A stretch of 64,000 bases of DNA from Pseudomonas kribbensis. GTDB taxonomy: Bacteria > Pseudomonadota > Gammaproteobacteria > Pseudomonadales > Pseudomonadaceae. The notes below the pieces were generated by a model, which saw only the letters and a list, made by a program, of their open reading frames with translations, did no database searches and was not told the origin of the DNA. The position numbers and the translations under genes were made by a program. This document shows positions 40,342-48,236 of the stretch, piece by piece. How positions within the stretch are numbered: the stretch's first letter is position 1; the number at the start of each line of letters is the position of its first letter. The DNA lies in contig NZ_CP029608.1 in the NCBI RefSeq assembly GCF_003352185.1, positions 2,046,001 through 2,110,000 of the forward strand, in the 5' to 3' direction.

Positions 40342-42791
40342 GCCGGCACCTCCAGGTTTTTCACGGGAATCACGTCGAACTCTTTCTTCAGTTGCGGCTG
40401 GGCGAGGCGTTCTTTCCACGGGTCCTGTTCGAACGACAGGGAGAATTGCAGGCGCTCGTTCAGGGCCTTGCGGCGCTCGGGATCTTCCAGCACGGCTTTC
40501 TTGATGTGCTCCATGCCGACCCGTTGCAGGTAGTGCACGGTGCGTTCGAGGTAGAAGGCTTCTTCGCGGTACAGCTGCAGGAATGCGCCGTTGTATTCGC
40601 GCACTTCCTCGGCGGTCTTGAGCTTGACGAAGAACTCGGCGACCTCGGTCTTGATCCCGCCGTTGCCACCGATGTACATCTCCCAGCCGGAATCGACGCC
40701 GATGATTCCTACGTCCTTGATCCCTGCTTCCGAGCAGTTGCGCGGGCATCCGGAGACCGCCAGCTTCACTTTGTGCGGCGACCACATGTTGAACAGATCG
40801 TGTTCGAGGTCGATGCCCAACTGGGTCGAATTCTGCGTGCCGAAGCGGCAGAACTCGCTGCCGACGCAGGTTTTTACGGTGCGGATGGATTTGCCGTAGG
40901 CGTGGCCGGACGGCATGTCGAGGTCTTTCCACACACCGGGCAGGTCCTGCTTCTTGATCCCCAGCAGGTCGATGCGCTGGCCGCCGGTGACCTTGACCAT
41001 CGGCACCTGATATTTGTCCGCCACGTCGGCGATCCGTCGCAGTTCCGACGGATTGGTCACGCCGCCCCACATCCGCGGAACGACCGAGTAGGTGCCGTCC
41101 TTCTGAATGTTGGCGTGGGCCCGCTCGTTGATCAGGCGCGACTGCGGATCGTCCTTGGCTTCGCCGGGCCAGGTGGAAATCAGGTAATAGTTGAGGGCCG
41201 GGCGGCAGGTGGCGCAGCCGTTCGGGGTGCGCCAGTTGAGGTAGCTCATGGTGCCGGCGATGGTCAGCAGGTGCTGCTCGCGGGTGGCCTGACGGATCTG
41301 GCCGTGGTTGAGGTCGCTGCAACCGCAGATGGCTTTTTCGCTTTTCGGTTTGACGTCCGCCGCGCCGCCGACCGTGTTGATCAGGATCTGCTCGACCAGC
41401 CCGGCGCAGGAGCCGCAGGAGCTGGCGGCCTTGGTGTGTTTCTTCACTTCGTCGACGCTGAACAGGCCGTGTTCCTGAATCGCCTTGACGATGGTGCCCT
41501 TGCACACGCCGTTGCAGCCGCAGACTTCGGCGTTGTCGGCCATGCTCATGGCTTTGTCCTGGCCTTGATGTCCTACGTCGCCTAAAGCGTTTTCTCCAAA
41601 CATCAGGTGATCGCGGATCTCGCCGATGGCGTGATTCTCACGAATCTGCCGGAAATACCAACCGCCATCCGCCGTATCGCCGTACAGACAGGCGCCGACC
41701 AAAACGTCATCCTTGATCACCAGTTTTTTGTACACCCCGCCGATCGGGTCGGAGAGGGTGATGGTCTCGGTGCCTTCGCCGCCCATGAAGTCGCCAGCGG
41801 AAAACAGGTCGATGCCGGTGACCTTCAATTTGGTCGACGTCACCGAGCCCTGATAACGGGCAAAACCCAGTTGCGCCAAGTGGTTGGCGCAGACCTTGGC
41901 CTGTTCGAACAGCGGCGCGACCAGACCGTAGGCGATGCCGCGGTGGCTGGCGCATTCGCCGATGGCATAGATACGCGGGTCGTAGGTTTGCAGGGTGTCG
42001 TTGACCAGAATCCCGCGGTTGCACGGGATGCCGGCCTTTTCCGCGAGCTCGGTATTGGGGCGGATACCGGCGGCCATGACGACGAGATCGGCAGGAATGA
42101 TGTCGCCGTTCTTGAATTGCACCGAGCCGACCCGGCCGTTGCCGGCGTCGTGCAGGGCCTGGGTCTGTTCGCACAGGCGAAAGTGCAGGCCACGGGATTC
42201 GAGGGCGGTTTGCAGGAGCTGGCCGCTGGTCTTGTCCAGTTGCCGCTCCAGCAGCCATTCACCGAGGTGCACCACGGTGACGTGCATGCCGCGCAACATC
42301 AGGCCGTTGGCCGCTTCGAGGCCGAGCAGGCCGCCGCCGATCACCACGGCGTGCTTGTGGGTCTTGGCGGTGTCGATCATCGCCTGGGTGTCGGCGATGT
42401 CGCGGTAACCGATCACGCCCTGCAAGGTATTGCCGGGGATCGGCAGGATGAACGGGGTCGAGCCGGTGGCGATCAGCAGACGATCGTATTCGGCCTCGGT
42501 GCCGTCCTCGGCGATCACCCGGCGTTTGACCCGGTCGATCTCCACCACTTTGCGGTTGAGCAGCAGTTTGATGCCGTTTTCCAGGTACCAGTCGAGGTCG
42601 TTGAGCACGATCTCTTCGAAGGTCTGTTCGCCGGCCAGCACCGGTGACAGCAGGATGCGGTTGTAGTTGGTGTGGGGTTCGGCGCCGAAGACCGTGATGT
42701 CGTACAGTTCGTTGCTCAGCTTGAGCAGTTCCTCCAGGGTACGGACCCCGGCCATGCCATTGCCGATCATCACCAGTTTGAGTTTTTTCAT
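40338..42791 (-). CDS. nirB: Assimilatory nitrite reductase large subunit
   Basis: 817 residues. An FAD/NAD(P)H oxidoreductase domain (MKKLKLVMIGNGMAGVRT start, VVIGGGLLGLEAANG) is followed by two BFD-like [2Fe-2S] segments (CGCNGVCKG; SCGSCAGL). The siroheme/4Fe-4S domain has the ligand motif C-x5-C ... C-x3-C: CVGSEFC and CPRNC. It reduces nitrite to ammonium. ATG 42791 has GGAGAA upstream; the open frame beyond it runs into the leader RNA and is not coding. First gene of the reductase unit, preceded by an ANTAR-type leader. Confidence 0.96.
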   Translation of the reverse strand: MKKLKLVMIGNGMAGVRTLEELLKLSNELYDITVFGAEPHTNYNRILLSPVLAGEQTFEEIVLNDLDWYLENGIKLLLNRKVVEIDRVKRRVIAEDGTEAEYDRLLIATGSTPFILPIPGNTLQGVIGYRDIADTQAMIDTAKTHKHAVVIGGGLLGLEAANGLMLRGMHVTVVHLGEWLLERQLDKTSGQLLQTALESRGLHFRLCEQTQALHDAGNGRVGSVQFKNGDIIPADLVVMAAGIRPNTELAEKAGIPCNRGILVNDTLQTYDPRIYAIGECASHRGIAYGLVAPLFEQAKVCANHLAQLGFARYQGSVTSTKLKVTGIDLFSAGDFMGGEGTETITLSDPIGGVYKKLVIKDDVLVGACLYGDTADGGWYFRQIRENHAIGEIRDHLMFGENALGDVGHQGQDKAMSMADNAEVCGCNGVCKGTIVKAIQEHGLFSVDEVKKHTKAASSCGSCAGLVEQILINTVGGAADVKPKSEKAICGCSDLNHGQIRQATREQHLLTIAGTMSYLNWRTPNGCATCRPALNYYLISTWPGEAKDDPQSRLINERAHANIQKDGTYSVVPRMWGGVTNPSELRRIADVADKYQVPMVKVTGGQRIDLLGIKKQDLPGVWKDLDMPSGHAYGKSIRTVKTCVGSEFCRFGTQNSTQLGIDLEHDLFNMWSPHKVKLAVSGCPRNCSEAGIKDVGIIGVDSGWEMYIGGNGGIKTEVAEFFVKLKTAEEVREYNGAFLQLYREEAFYLERTVHYLQRVGMEHIKKAVLEDPERRKALNERLQFSLSFEQDPWKERLAQPQLKKEFDVIPVKNLEVPA

Positions 42792-42863
42792 CAGGTTCTC
42801 CGGGGAGCTTCGGGCTTGCCTCTTGTGGGCAGTCAGGCCTTGCTCGACAAAAATGGCGCAAAC

Positions 42864-42949
42864 AAAAAAGGCGTCCCGCCAGTTACCTGGCGAGGACGCC
42901 TTTGTCCTTGTCCCGTTCTCTCGGGAAGCCTGGCCTTCGTCGTTGAAGG
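42864..42949 (-). ncRNA. ANTAR-type antitermination leader of nirB
   Basis: Read 5' to 3' on the minus strand: a hairpin with stem CCUUC/GAAGG and loop AACGAC (42934-42949), then UCCCG/CGGGA with loop AGAGAA (42911-42926), then GGAC/GUCC with loop AAAGGC (42894-42907), then the terminator stem (42870-42900) and U6. All three six-base loops have A at position 1 and G at position 4, the pattern recognised by ANTAR proteins such as NasT. The third hairpin shares GGCGUCC with the terminator's 5' arm, so the two are mutually exclusive. This is one hexaloop hairpin more than the usual pair. Confidence 0.9.
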
Positions 42950-42978
42950 TCGGGCTTAATGTCAGTTGAAAACGATCA

Positions 42979-42994
42979 TGCAGTGGTTGTGCCA
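42979..42994 (-). promoter_or_regulatory. Sigma-54 promoter of nirB operon
   Basis: Minus-strand TGGCACAACCACTGCA fits the -24/-12 consensus TGGCAC-N5-TTGCW except for one position in the -12 element. Start of transcription is expected near 42968, about 19 bp before the first leader hairpin. A candidate NtrC site (TTGCACCGATTGGATGCGG, plus strand) lies at 43059-43077, 65 bp upstream of the -24 element. Confidence 0.8.
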
Positions 42995-43101
42995 AGTCGC
43001 GCTGAGCGCTGAATTCATTGAGGTGGCGCGGGCATTGGCCAGAGAGTCATTGTGGTTTTTGCACCGATTGGATGCGGCTTGCCCGCTAATGGAGCGACGA
43101 G

Positions 43102-44772
43102 TCAGCCATGAAACAACAGGAACAGCAGCACCAGATTGCCCAGCAGCGCCAGTAACGCCAATGTCCGCCAGACCTTCAGCGGCTCCCGTTCGAGCAAGGG
43201 GCGAGGGCGTACATTCAGGCTGCGGCGTTCACCCTGTTCCAGCGTGAGCAACCATTCTTCGGCAGTTTCATAGCGTTGCAACGGATCGGCCGAGACCCCG
43301 CGTTCCAGACACTGCGCCAGCCATTCCGGCAGATCCGGCCGATAACGCGCCGCACTCACCGGCACCCCGAAGCGCGGTCGCTGAAACGCTTCGATCTCGC
43401 CGTAGGGATAGTGCCCGGTGAGCAGGAAATATAACGTCACGCCCACCGAATACAGATCCTGACGAGCCTCGGGTGCATCACCCCGAAAGGACTCCGGGGC
43501 GATGTAGCTAGGAGTGCCGGGCAAGGTTGACGGTGTGTCCTGCGACAGGCCGGCACAATACGCCAGACCGAAATCCAGCAGACGCAACTCGCCGTCATCC
43601 CCCAGCAGCAGGTTTTCCGGTTTGATGTCGCGGTGCAGAATCTGCCGCCGATGCAGCAGACCGACGGCCCGCAACAGGCGTTCGGCCACATCCTGCCACT
43701 GAGGCAGCGACAACGGGCCGCTTTGCTCGAACAGCCGCGCGAGGGTGATTCCCGAATATTCACGCATCACGTAATACAAATGCTGACGCTGACTGGCGCC
43801 ATGGACTTCAGGGAAATGTCGCCCGGCCACGCGTTTGAGAAACCATTCCTCCGCCAGCAAGGCCTGACCTGCGTGGGCATCGTCCGCCAGCCGTGTGGGC
43901 AAGGTCTTCAACAGCCACGCCTGGCCTTGGCTATCGAGGACGCGATACAGCAGCGATTGCTGGCTTTGGCCGACAATGCCTTGAACCTGCCAGCCTTCGA
44001 AGATCTGGCCCGGTTTGAGCGTCGGGGGCAGGGGCCATTGCTGCAGCTGGATCAATGCATCGCCGATGCTCGCTTCCCCCACGGCATCCACCCGCACCAG
44101 CAGGGCGCTGGCGTTGTCCTGGCTGCCGGCCAGGTGCGCGGCGTTGACTAGCGTTTGTGCCGCACTGTGCAGATCCGGTTGATCGCGCAGGATTCCGGCG
44201 ATGGCTGTGTCGCCAAGCACGGCCCAGACACCGTCGCTGAGCAGCACGAAGCTTTCGCCCTCACGCAGCTCGCCGTCGAGAAAATCCAGCACCAGATGCT
44301 GATCCAGTCCCAGTGCACGCTTGAGCACGTGCTGCATGCCTGGTTGCTCCCAGACGTGATCCTCGGTGATCCGCTGCAGGATGTCGGCGTGCCAGCGATA
44401 GACCCGACAATCCCCCACATGCGCCAGCGTGAAGCGCCTCCCGCGCATGACCAGGGCGCTGACGGTGGTGAGCAACGGCTGGCCGCCGCCATTGGCCTGC
44501 AACCAGCGGTTTTGCGCGAGCAGCAGGCGATCCAGCGCCTGGGCCACGCTCCAGGTCTGCGGGGTGGCGTAGTAGTCCAGCGCCAGCGCCTGCAGGGTCG
44601 AGCGCGCAGCCAGACCGCCATCGGCGCACTGGCTGACGCCGTCGGCGATGGCGAACAGAAACCCTTTGCTGGCAGCCAGCGCCGGGGCCGGCGTAACCAG
44701 GCGCAAGGCGTCCTGATTTTCTGCGCGCGGGCCGGTGACGCTGGCTTCGGCGAAGCTCAGTTGCAGGGCCAT
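43102..44772 (-). CDS. Membrane-anchored PP2C phosphatase / Ser-Thr protein kinase fusion
   Basis: 556 residues. The N-terminal part (1-235) is a PP2C-type phosphatase with ENQDALRLV, FAIADGVSQCADGG, AHVGDCRVY and LLSDGVWAVLGD. The C-terminal part (about 260-530) is a eukaryotic-type kinase with catalytic HRDIKPENLL (about 377) and DFG (about 400); its glycine loop (GIVGQSQQSLLY) is degenerate. A single C-terminal membrane helix (TLALLALLGNLVLLFLLF) follows. It lies 7 bp after the nitrate transporter and is co-transcribed with it, a conserved placement in Pseudomonas, so nitrate uptake or reduction may be controlled by reversible phosphorylation. Confidence 0.92.
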   Translation of the reverse strand: MALQLSFAEASVTGPRAENQDALRLVTPAPALAASKGFLFAIADGVSQCADGGLAARSTLQALALDYYATPQTWSVAQALDRLLLAQNRWLQANGGGQPLLTTVSALVMRGRRFTLAHVGDCRVYRWHADILQRITEDHVWEQPGMQHVLKRALGLDQHLVLDFLDGELREGESFVLLSDGVWAVLGDTAIAGILRDQPDLHSAAQTLVNAAHLAGSQDNASALLVRVDAVGEASIGDALIQLQQWPLPPTLKPGQIFEGWQVQGIVGQSQQSLLYRVLDSQGQAWLLKTLPTRLADDAHAGQALLAEEWFLKRVAGRHFPEVHGASQRQHLYYVMREYSGITLARLFEQSGPLSLPQWQDVAERLLRAVGLLHRRQILHRDIKPENLLLGDDGELRLLDFGLAYCAGLSQDTPSTLPGTPSYIAPESFRGDAPEARQDLYSVGVTLYFLLTGHYPYGEIEAFQRPRFGVPVSAARYRPDLPEWLAQCLERGVSADPLQRYETAEEWLLTLEQGERRSLNVRPRPLLEREPLKVWRTLALLALLGNLVLLFLLFHG

Positions 44773-44779
44773 GCGGGCC

Positions 44780-45991
44780 TCAGACCCGGGCAGCGGTCAC
44801 GGCCGCCGAACCCCAGGTGGTTCTCCAGCGACGTTTGACGCCGTGCAGGCCGAACCATGCCAACACGCCAAGGCTAGCGAACAACCACAGCGCCAGTTGA
44901 TAGCTGCCGGTGCTCTGTTTGATCGCACCCATGCCGGCCGCCAGGGCAAAACCGCCGATGCCGCCGGCCATGCCGATCAGCCCGGTCATCACGCCGATCT
45001 CGCGGCGGAAGCGCTGCGGCACCAGTTGGAACACCGCGCCGTTACCCGCGCCGAGACCGAGCATGGTGCAGACGAACAGTGCCAGCGCCGCGTAGGAACT
45101 CGGCAGGTTGAAGCCGACAGCCGCGATGCAGACCGCCGCCACCGTGTACATCGCCAAGAGCGTGCGAATCCCGCCGAAACGGTCAGCCAGCGCGCCGCCC
45201 AGCGGGCGCATCAGGCTGCCACCGAACACGCAGGCGGCGGTGTAGTAGCCGGCGGTGACCGGGCTCAGGCCGTATTGATCGTTGAAGTAGCCGGGCAGGG
45301 CGCTGGCCAGGCCGATGAAACCGCCGAAGGTGACGCTGTAGAAAAACATGAACCACCAACTGTCACGGTCGCCCAACGCCTTGAAGTAGTCGGCCATGGA
45401 TTTGGCTTTTGGTCGCTCCGGCGCGTTTTTCGCCAGCCAGGAGAACAGCACCAGCGTCAGGATCAGCGGAATCAGGGCGAAACCGAACACATTGCTCCAG
45501 CCGAACGCCGCTGCCAGTACCGGAGCGATCAGCGCCGCGAACACGGTCCCGGAATTGCCGGCCCCGGCGATGCCCATTGCCTTGCCCTGATGCTCCGGCG
45601 GATACCACTGCGAGGCCAGCGGCAGCGCCACGGCAAACGAAGCGCCGGCCATGCCGAGGAACAGGCCAAGCAGAAGCGCCTGTTCGTAGCTGTGGATGCC
45701 GAGTTTCCAGGCACCGAACAGGGCGCAGATCACGATCACCTGGCCGATCAGCCCGGCGGTTTTCGGCGACAGGCGATCGGCAAGCATGCCCATCGCAAAG
45801 CGCAGCACGGCCCCGGCCAGAATCGGCGTGGCCACTACCAGGCCGCGCTGCTGGGTGGTCAGGTGCAGGTCGGCGGCGATCTGCACCGCCAGCGGGCCGA
45901 GCAGATACCAGACCATGAAGCTCAGGTCGAAATACAGGAAGGCCGCGAACAGGGTCGGGATGTGGCCGGATTTCCAGAAGCTTTTATTCAT
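44780..45991 (-). CDS. narK: Nitrate/nitrite MFS transporter
   Basis: 403 residues, 12 hydrophobic segments, NarK/NasA type of the major facilitator family. Two nitrate signature motifs are present: GNSGTVFAALIAPVLA and GNGAVFQLVPQRF. It imports nitrate (or exchanges nitrite) for the cytoplasmic reductases. ATG 45991 has GAGGTG upstream and starts MNKSFWKSGHIPTLF; the frame is open to 46066 inside the leader, without conservation. Often called nasA in older Pseudomonas annotation. Confidence 0.93.
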   Translation of the reverse strand: MNKSFWKSGHIPTLFAAFLYFDLSFMVWYLLGPLAVQIAADLHLTTQQRGLVVATPILAGAVLRFAMGMLADRLSPKTAGLIGQVIVICALFGAWKLGIHSYEQALLLGLFLGMAGASFAVALPLASQWYPPEHQGKAMGIAGAGNSGTVFAALIAPVLAAAFGWSNVFGFALIPLILTLVLFSWLAKNAPERPKAKSMADYFKALGDRDSWWFMFFYSVTFGGFIGLASALPGYFNDQYGLSPVTAGYYTAACVFGGSLMRPLGGALADRFGGIRTLLAMYTVAAVCIAAVGFNLPSSYAALALFVCTMLGLGAGNGAVFQLVPQRFRREIGVMTGLIGMAGGIGGFALAAGMGAIKQSTGSYQLALWLFASLGVLAWFGLHGVKRRWRTTWGSAAVTAARV

Positions 45992-46093
45992 CGCGCACCT
46001 CAGCGGTAGAGAATCTCGAGAAGGAATCAGAACCAGCACAGTGGGGCGCCGCCACGGCCGCACCACCGGCCCCGGTCAATGGGGCCAAAACGC

Positions 46094-46180
46094 AAAAACG
46101 CCGCTACCCGGATCGCCGAAAGGGGCGAAGGAGGTGAGCGACGTCTTTGTCGTGGGTGGGGGCAACCGCCGTTGGTTACC
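46094..46180 (-). ncRNA. ANTAR-type antitermination leader of narK
   Basis: On the minus strand a hairpin with stem GGUAACC/GGUUGCC and loop AACGGC (46161-46180), then CGAC/GUCG with loop AAAGAC (46139-46152), then a long imperfect terminator hairpin whose arms are CGUCGCU and AGCGGCG, then UUUUU (ends 46094). Both hexaloops have A1 and G4. The GUCG of the second hairpin is also part of the terminator's 5' arm, so NasT binding would prevent termination. Confidence 0.9.
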
Positions 46181-46194
46181 TGTAGGGATTGCTT

Positions 46195-46210
46195 AGCGAG
46201 ATCTGTGCCA
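46195..46210 (-). promoter_or_regulatory. Sigma-54 promoter of narK
   Basis: Minus-strand TGGCACAGATCTCGCT is a near-consensus -24/-12 element directly after the nasT stop (46213). The start site would be near 46184, four bases before the first leader hairpin. Enhancer sites, if any, must lie inside the nasT coding region. Confidence 0.85.
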
Positions 46211-46212
46211 GC

Positions 46213-46788
46213 TCAGCCAAGCAACTCGCTCATGGCAATGATCTGCTCTGCCACCTGAATCAGTTTCTGCTGGCGACTCATGGCCTGGCGGCGCATCAGG
46301 GTGTAGGCCTCTTCTTCGTTGCAGTCCTTCATTTTCATCAGCAGACCCTTGGCCAGTTCGATGCGTTTGCGCTCGGCCAGTTGCTGGTCGCGGGCCTGTA
46401 GCTGGGCGCGCAGGGCCTGGTCGCTTTCGAAGCGGGCCATGGCCACGTCGAGAATCGGCTGCAAGCGTTGTGCGTGGATGCCTTCGACGATGTAGGCACT
46501 GACCCCGGACTTGATCGCCTGACGCATCACGCCGGGGTCGTGCTCGTCGGTGAACATCACGATCGGCCGGGGCTGGTCGCGAGTGACCAGTACCACTTGT
46601 TCCATTACATCGCGGCCCGGTGACTCGGTATCGATCAGGATCACGTCCGGGCGCACCGTTTCGACGCGCGCCGGCAGGTCGATGGTCAGGCCCGATTCGT
46701 CGATCACCTCGAAGCCGGCCTCGGTCAGCGCGGCTTTCAGGCGGCCGACTTTTTTCGCCGTGTCGTTGATCAGCAGAATGCGCAGCAT
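46213..46788 (-). CDS. nasT: ANTAR-domain antiterminator NasT
   Basis: 191 residues. The receiver-like N-terminal domain (1-125) keeps INDT and VILIDTESPG but has VEG where a receiver normally has the conserved Lys (AYIVEGIHAQ), so it is not expected to be an ordinary phospho-receiver. The C-terminal ANTAR RNA-binding domain (about 135-188) has RIELAKGLLMKMKDCNEEEA and LMRRQAMSRQQKLI. NasT binds A1/G4 hexaloop pairs in nascent RNA; NasS sequesters it when nitrate is absent. It is co-transcribed with nasS, 15 bp downstream. Confidence 0.95.
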   Translation of the reverse strand: MLRILLINDTAKKVGRLKAALTEAGFEVIDESGLTIDLPARVETVRPDVILIDTESPGRDVMEQVVLVTRDQPRPIVMFTDEHDPGVMRQAIKSGVSAYIVEGIHAQRLQPILDVAMARFESDQALRAQLQARDQQLAERKRIELAKGLLMKMKDCNEEEAYTLMRRQAMSRQQKLIQVAEQIIAMSELLG

Positions 46789-46803
46789 GTTCGCGGTCTC
46801 CTG

Positions 46804-48015
46804 TCAGCGGTGGGCGAGAAGAGGGGCGGTGTTGCTCAACGCGTGCAGCTTGAAGCTTTGCGCGTAGGCGGCGGGGTCGCTGCCGTCCCAGACCTTGCCG
46901 TCGATCAACTGGCTGCTGCGCATGTCCTCCGTGCCGACTTGCACACCGACCGCGCTGGCGGCGTCGCGGTACAGTGCCAGTTGCTGTACTTGACGGGCGA
47001 CGGAGAGGTAATCCGGGTCGTCGCGCAGCAAACCCCAGCGGCGGAACTGGGTCATGAACCACATGCCGTCCGACAGATACGGCAGATTCACCGCACCATC
47101 GCCGTGAAAGCGCAGGGCGTGCGGGTCTTGCCAGCGGTTGCCCAGACCGTCGTCGTAGTCGCCGAGAAAACGCGGTTCGATGCAGGACACCGGGGCGTCG
47201 AGGTACTCGGCGGCGCTGAGCAGGTGCGCGGTGCTGCGGCGGTTTTCCGGGTTTTCTTCGATGAAACGGCTGGCTTCGAGGATCGCCATCACCAGCGCCC
47301 GCGCCGTGTTGGGGTATTGCTCGACGAAGGCGCGGGTGCAGCCGAGGACCTTTTCCGGGTGATCGGGCCAGATGGTCTGGCTGGTCGCCAGGGTGAAACC
47401 GAGATTCTGCTGTACGGCGCTGGCGGCCCACGGCTCGCCGACGCAGAAACCGTCGATGCGACCGGCCTGCAGGTGCGCGACCATTTGCGGCGGCGGCACC
47501 ACCACACTGTCGACATCCTGCAACGGATGGATGCCCTGGCTCGCCAGCCAGTAATACAGCCACATGGCATGGGTGCCGGTGGGGAAGGTCTGGGCGAAGG
47601 TCAGCCTTGCGCGGGTTTGGTGCACATGACGGTCCAGCGCCTCAGGACCGGTCGCGCCCAGCCCCTGCAAGCCGTGGGACAGGTTGAGGCTCTGGCCGTT
47701 CTGGTTCAGGCCCATCAGCACCGCCATGTCGATGGAAGCAACGCCGCCGATGCCCAGATGTACCGCGTAGATCAAACCGTACAGGCTGTGGGCGGCGTCG
47801 AGTTCACCGCTGACCAGATTGTCCCGCAGGTTGGCCCAGGAACTCTGGCGCTTGAGATTCAAGGTCAGGCCGTAAGGCTGGGCAAAGCCCTGGGTGGCGG
47901 CGACCACCACCGAAGCGCAGTCGCTCAGGGCCATGAAACCGAGGTTGATCGCGCTTTTTTCCGGGGCATCGCTGCCGTTGACCCAGGCCAGTGGCCCGAC
48001 GGAGGTTTGAGTCAT
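46804..48015 (-). CDS. nasS: Cytoplasmic nitrate/nitrite sensor NasS
   Basis: 403 residues, related to the ABC nitrate-binding protein NrtA but with no signal peptide: the start MTQTSVGPLAWVNG is hydrophilic. It binds nitrate/nitrite and in its absence holds NasT inactive. ATG 48015; the open frame upstream lies in the leader RNA. First gene of the nasST unit. Confidence 0.92.
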   Translation of the reverse strand: MTQTSVGPLAWVNGSDAPEKSAINLGFMALSDCASVVVAATQGFAQPYGLTLNLKRQSSWANLRDNLVSGELDAAHSLYGLIYAVHLGIGGVASIDMAVLMGLNQNGQSLNLSHGLQGLGATGPEALDRHVHQTRARLTFAQTFPTGTHAMWLYYWLASQGIHPLQDVDSVVVPPPQMVAHLQAGRIDGFCVGEPWAASAVQQNLGFTLATSQTIWPDHPEKVLGCTRAFVEQYPNTARALVMAILEASRFIEENPENRRSTAHLLSAAEYLDAPVSCIEPRFLGDYDDGLGNRWQDPHALRFHGDGAVNLPYLSDGMWFMTQFRRWGLLRDDPDYLSVARQVQQLALYRDAASAVGVQVGTEDMRSSQLIDGKVWDGSDPAAYAQSFKLHALSNTAPLLAHR

Positions 48016-48027
48016 GAAGCCACCCTC

Positions 48028-48107
48028 AAAAAAAACGCCGTCCGAGGCTTTGCCCGCGCAAAACCGAGAGACGACGCCATTGTCCTTGCCTGCACGCCAC
48101 CATTGGC
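48028..48107 (-). ncRNA. ANTAR-type antitermination leader of nasST
   Basis: On the minus strand a hairpin with GCC/GGC and loop AAUGGU (48096-48107), then GAC/GUC with loop AAUGGC (48073-48084), then a terminator with arms CGUCGUC and GGACGGCG, an inner GGUUUUGC/GCAAAGCC stem, and U8 (48028-48035). Both loops have A1 and G4. The second hairpin's GUC (48073-48075) lies inside the terminator's 5' arm (48070-48076). This leader would place nasT expression under NasT's own control. Confidence 0.85.
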
Positions 48108-48130
48108 CTGCGGGCTGATATCGGGGAAGG

Positions 48131-48146
48131 TGCAAGGCATATGCCA
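48131..48146 (-). promoter_or_regulatory. Sigma-54 promoter of nasST
   Basis: Minus-strand TGGCATATGCCTTGCA matches the consensus TGGCAC-N5-TTGCA at all but one base. Expected start near 48120, about 13 bp before the first leader hairpin. Confidence 0.85.
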
Positions 48147-48194
48147 GCGCAGCGGATTTGCGCATGCGCCTCGCGCGGCAGGGCGATGCCCGGC

Positions 48195-48200
48195 TATAAT
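48195..48200 (+). promoter_or_regulatory. pyrD -10 element
   Basis: Perfect TATAAT 36 bp before the pyrD ATG. The -35 region is GC-rich with no clear TTGACA. The start would fall in CCGCCTCTTTTCG, a pyrimidine-rich run; the leader has no strong ribosome site. Confidence 0.6.
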
Positions 48201-48236
48201 CGCCGCCTCTTTTCGCCGCCCGAGTCATAGCCGCCC

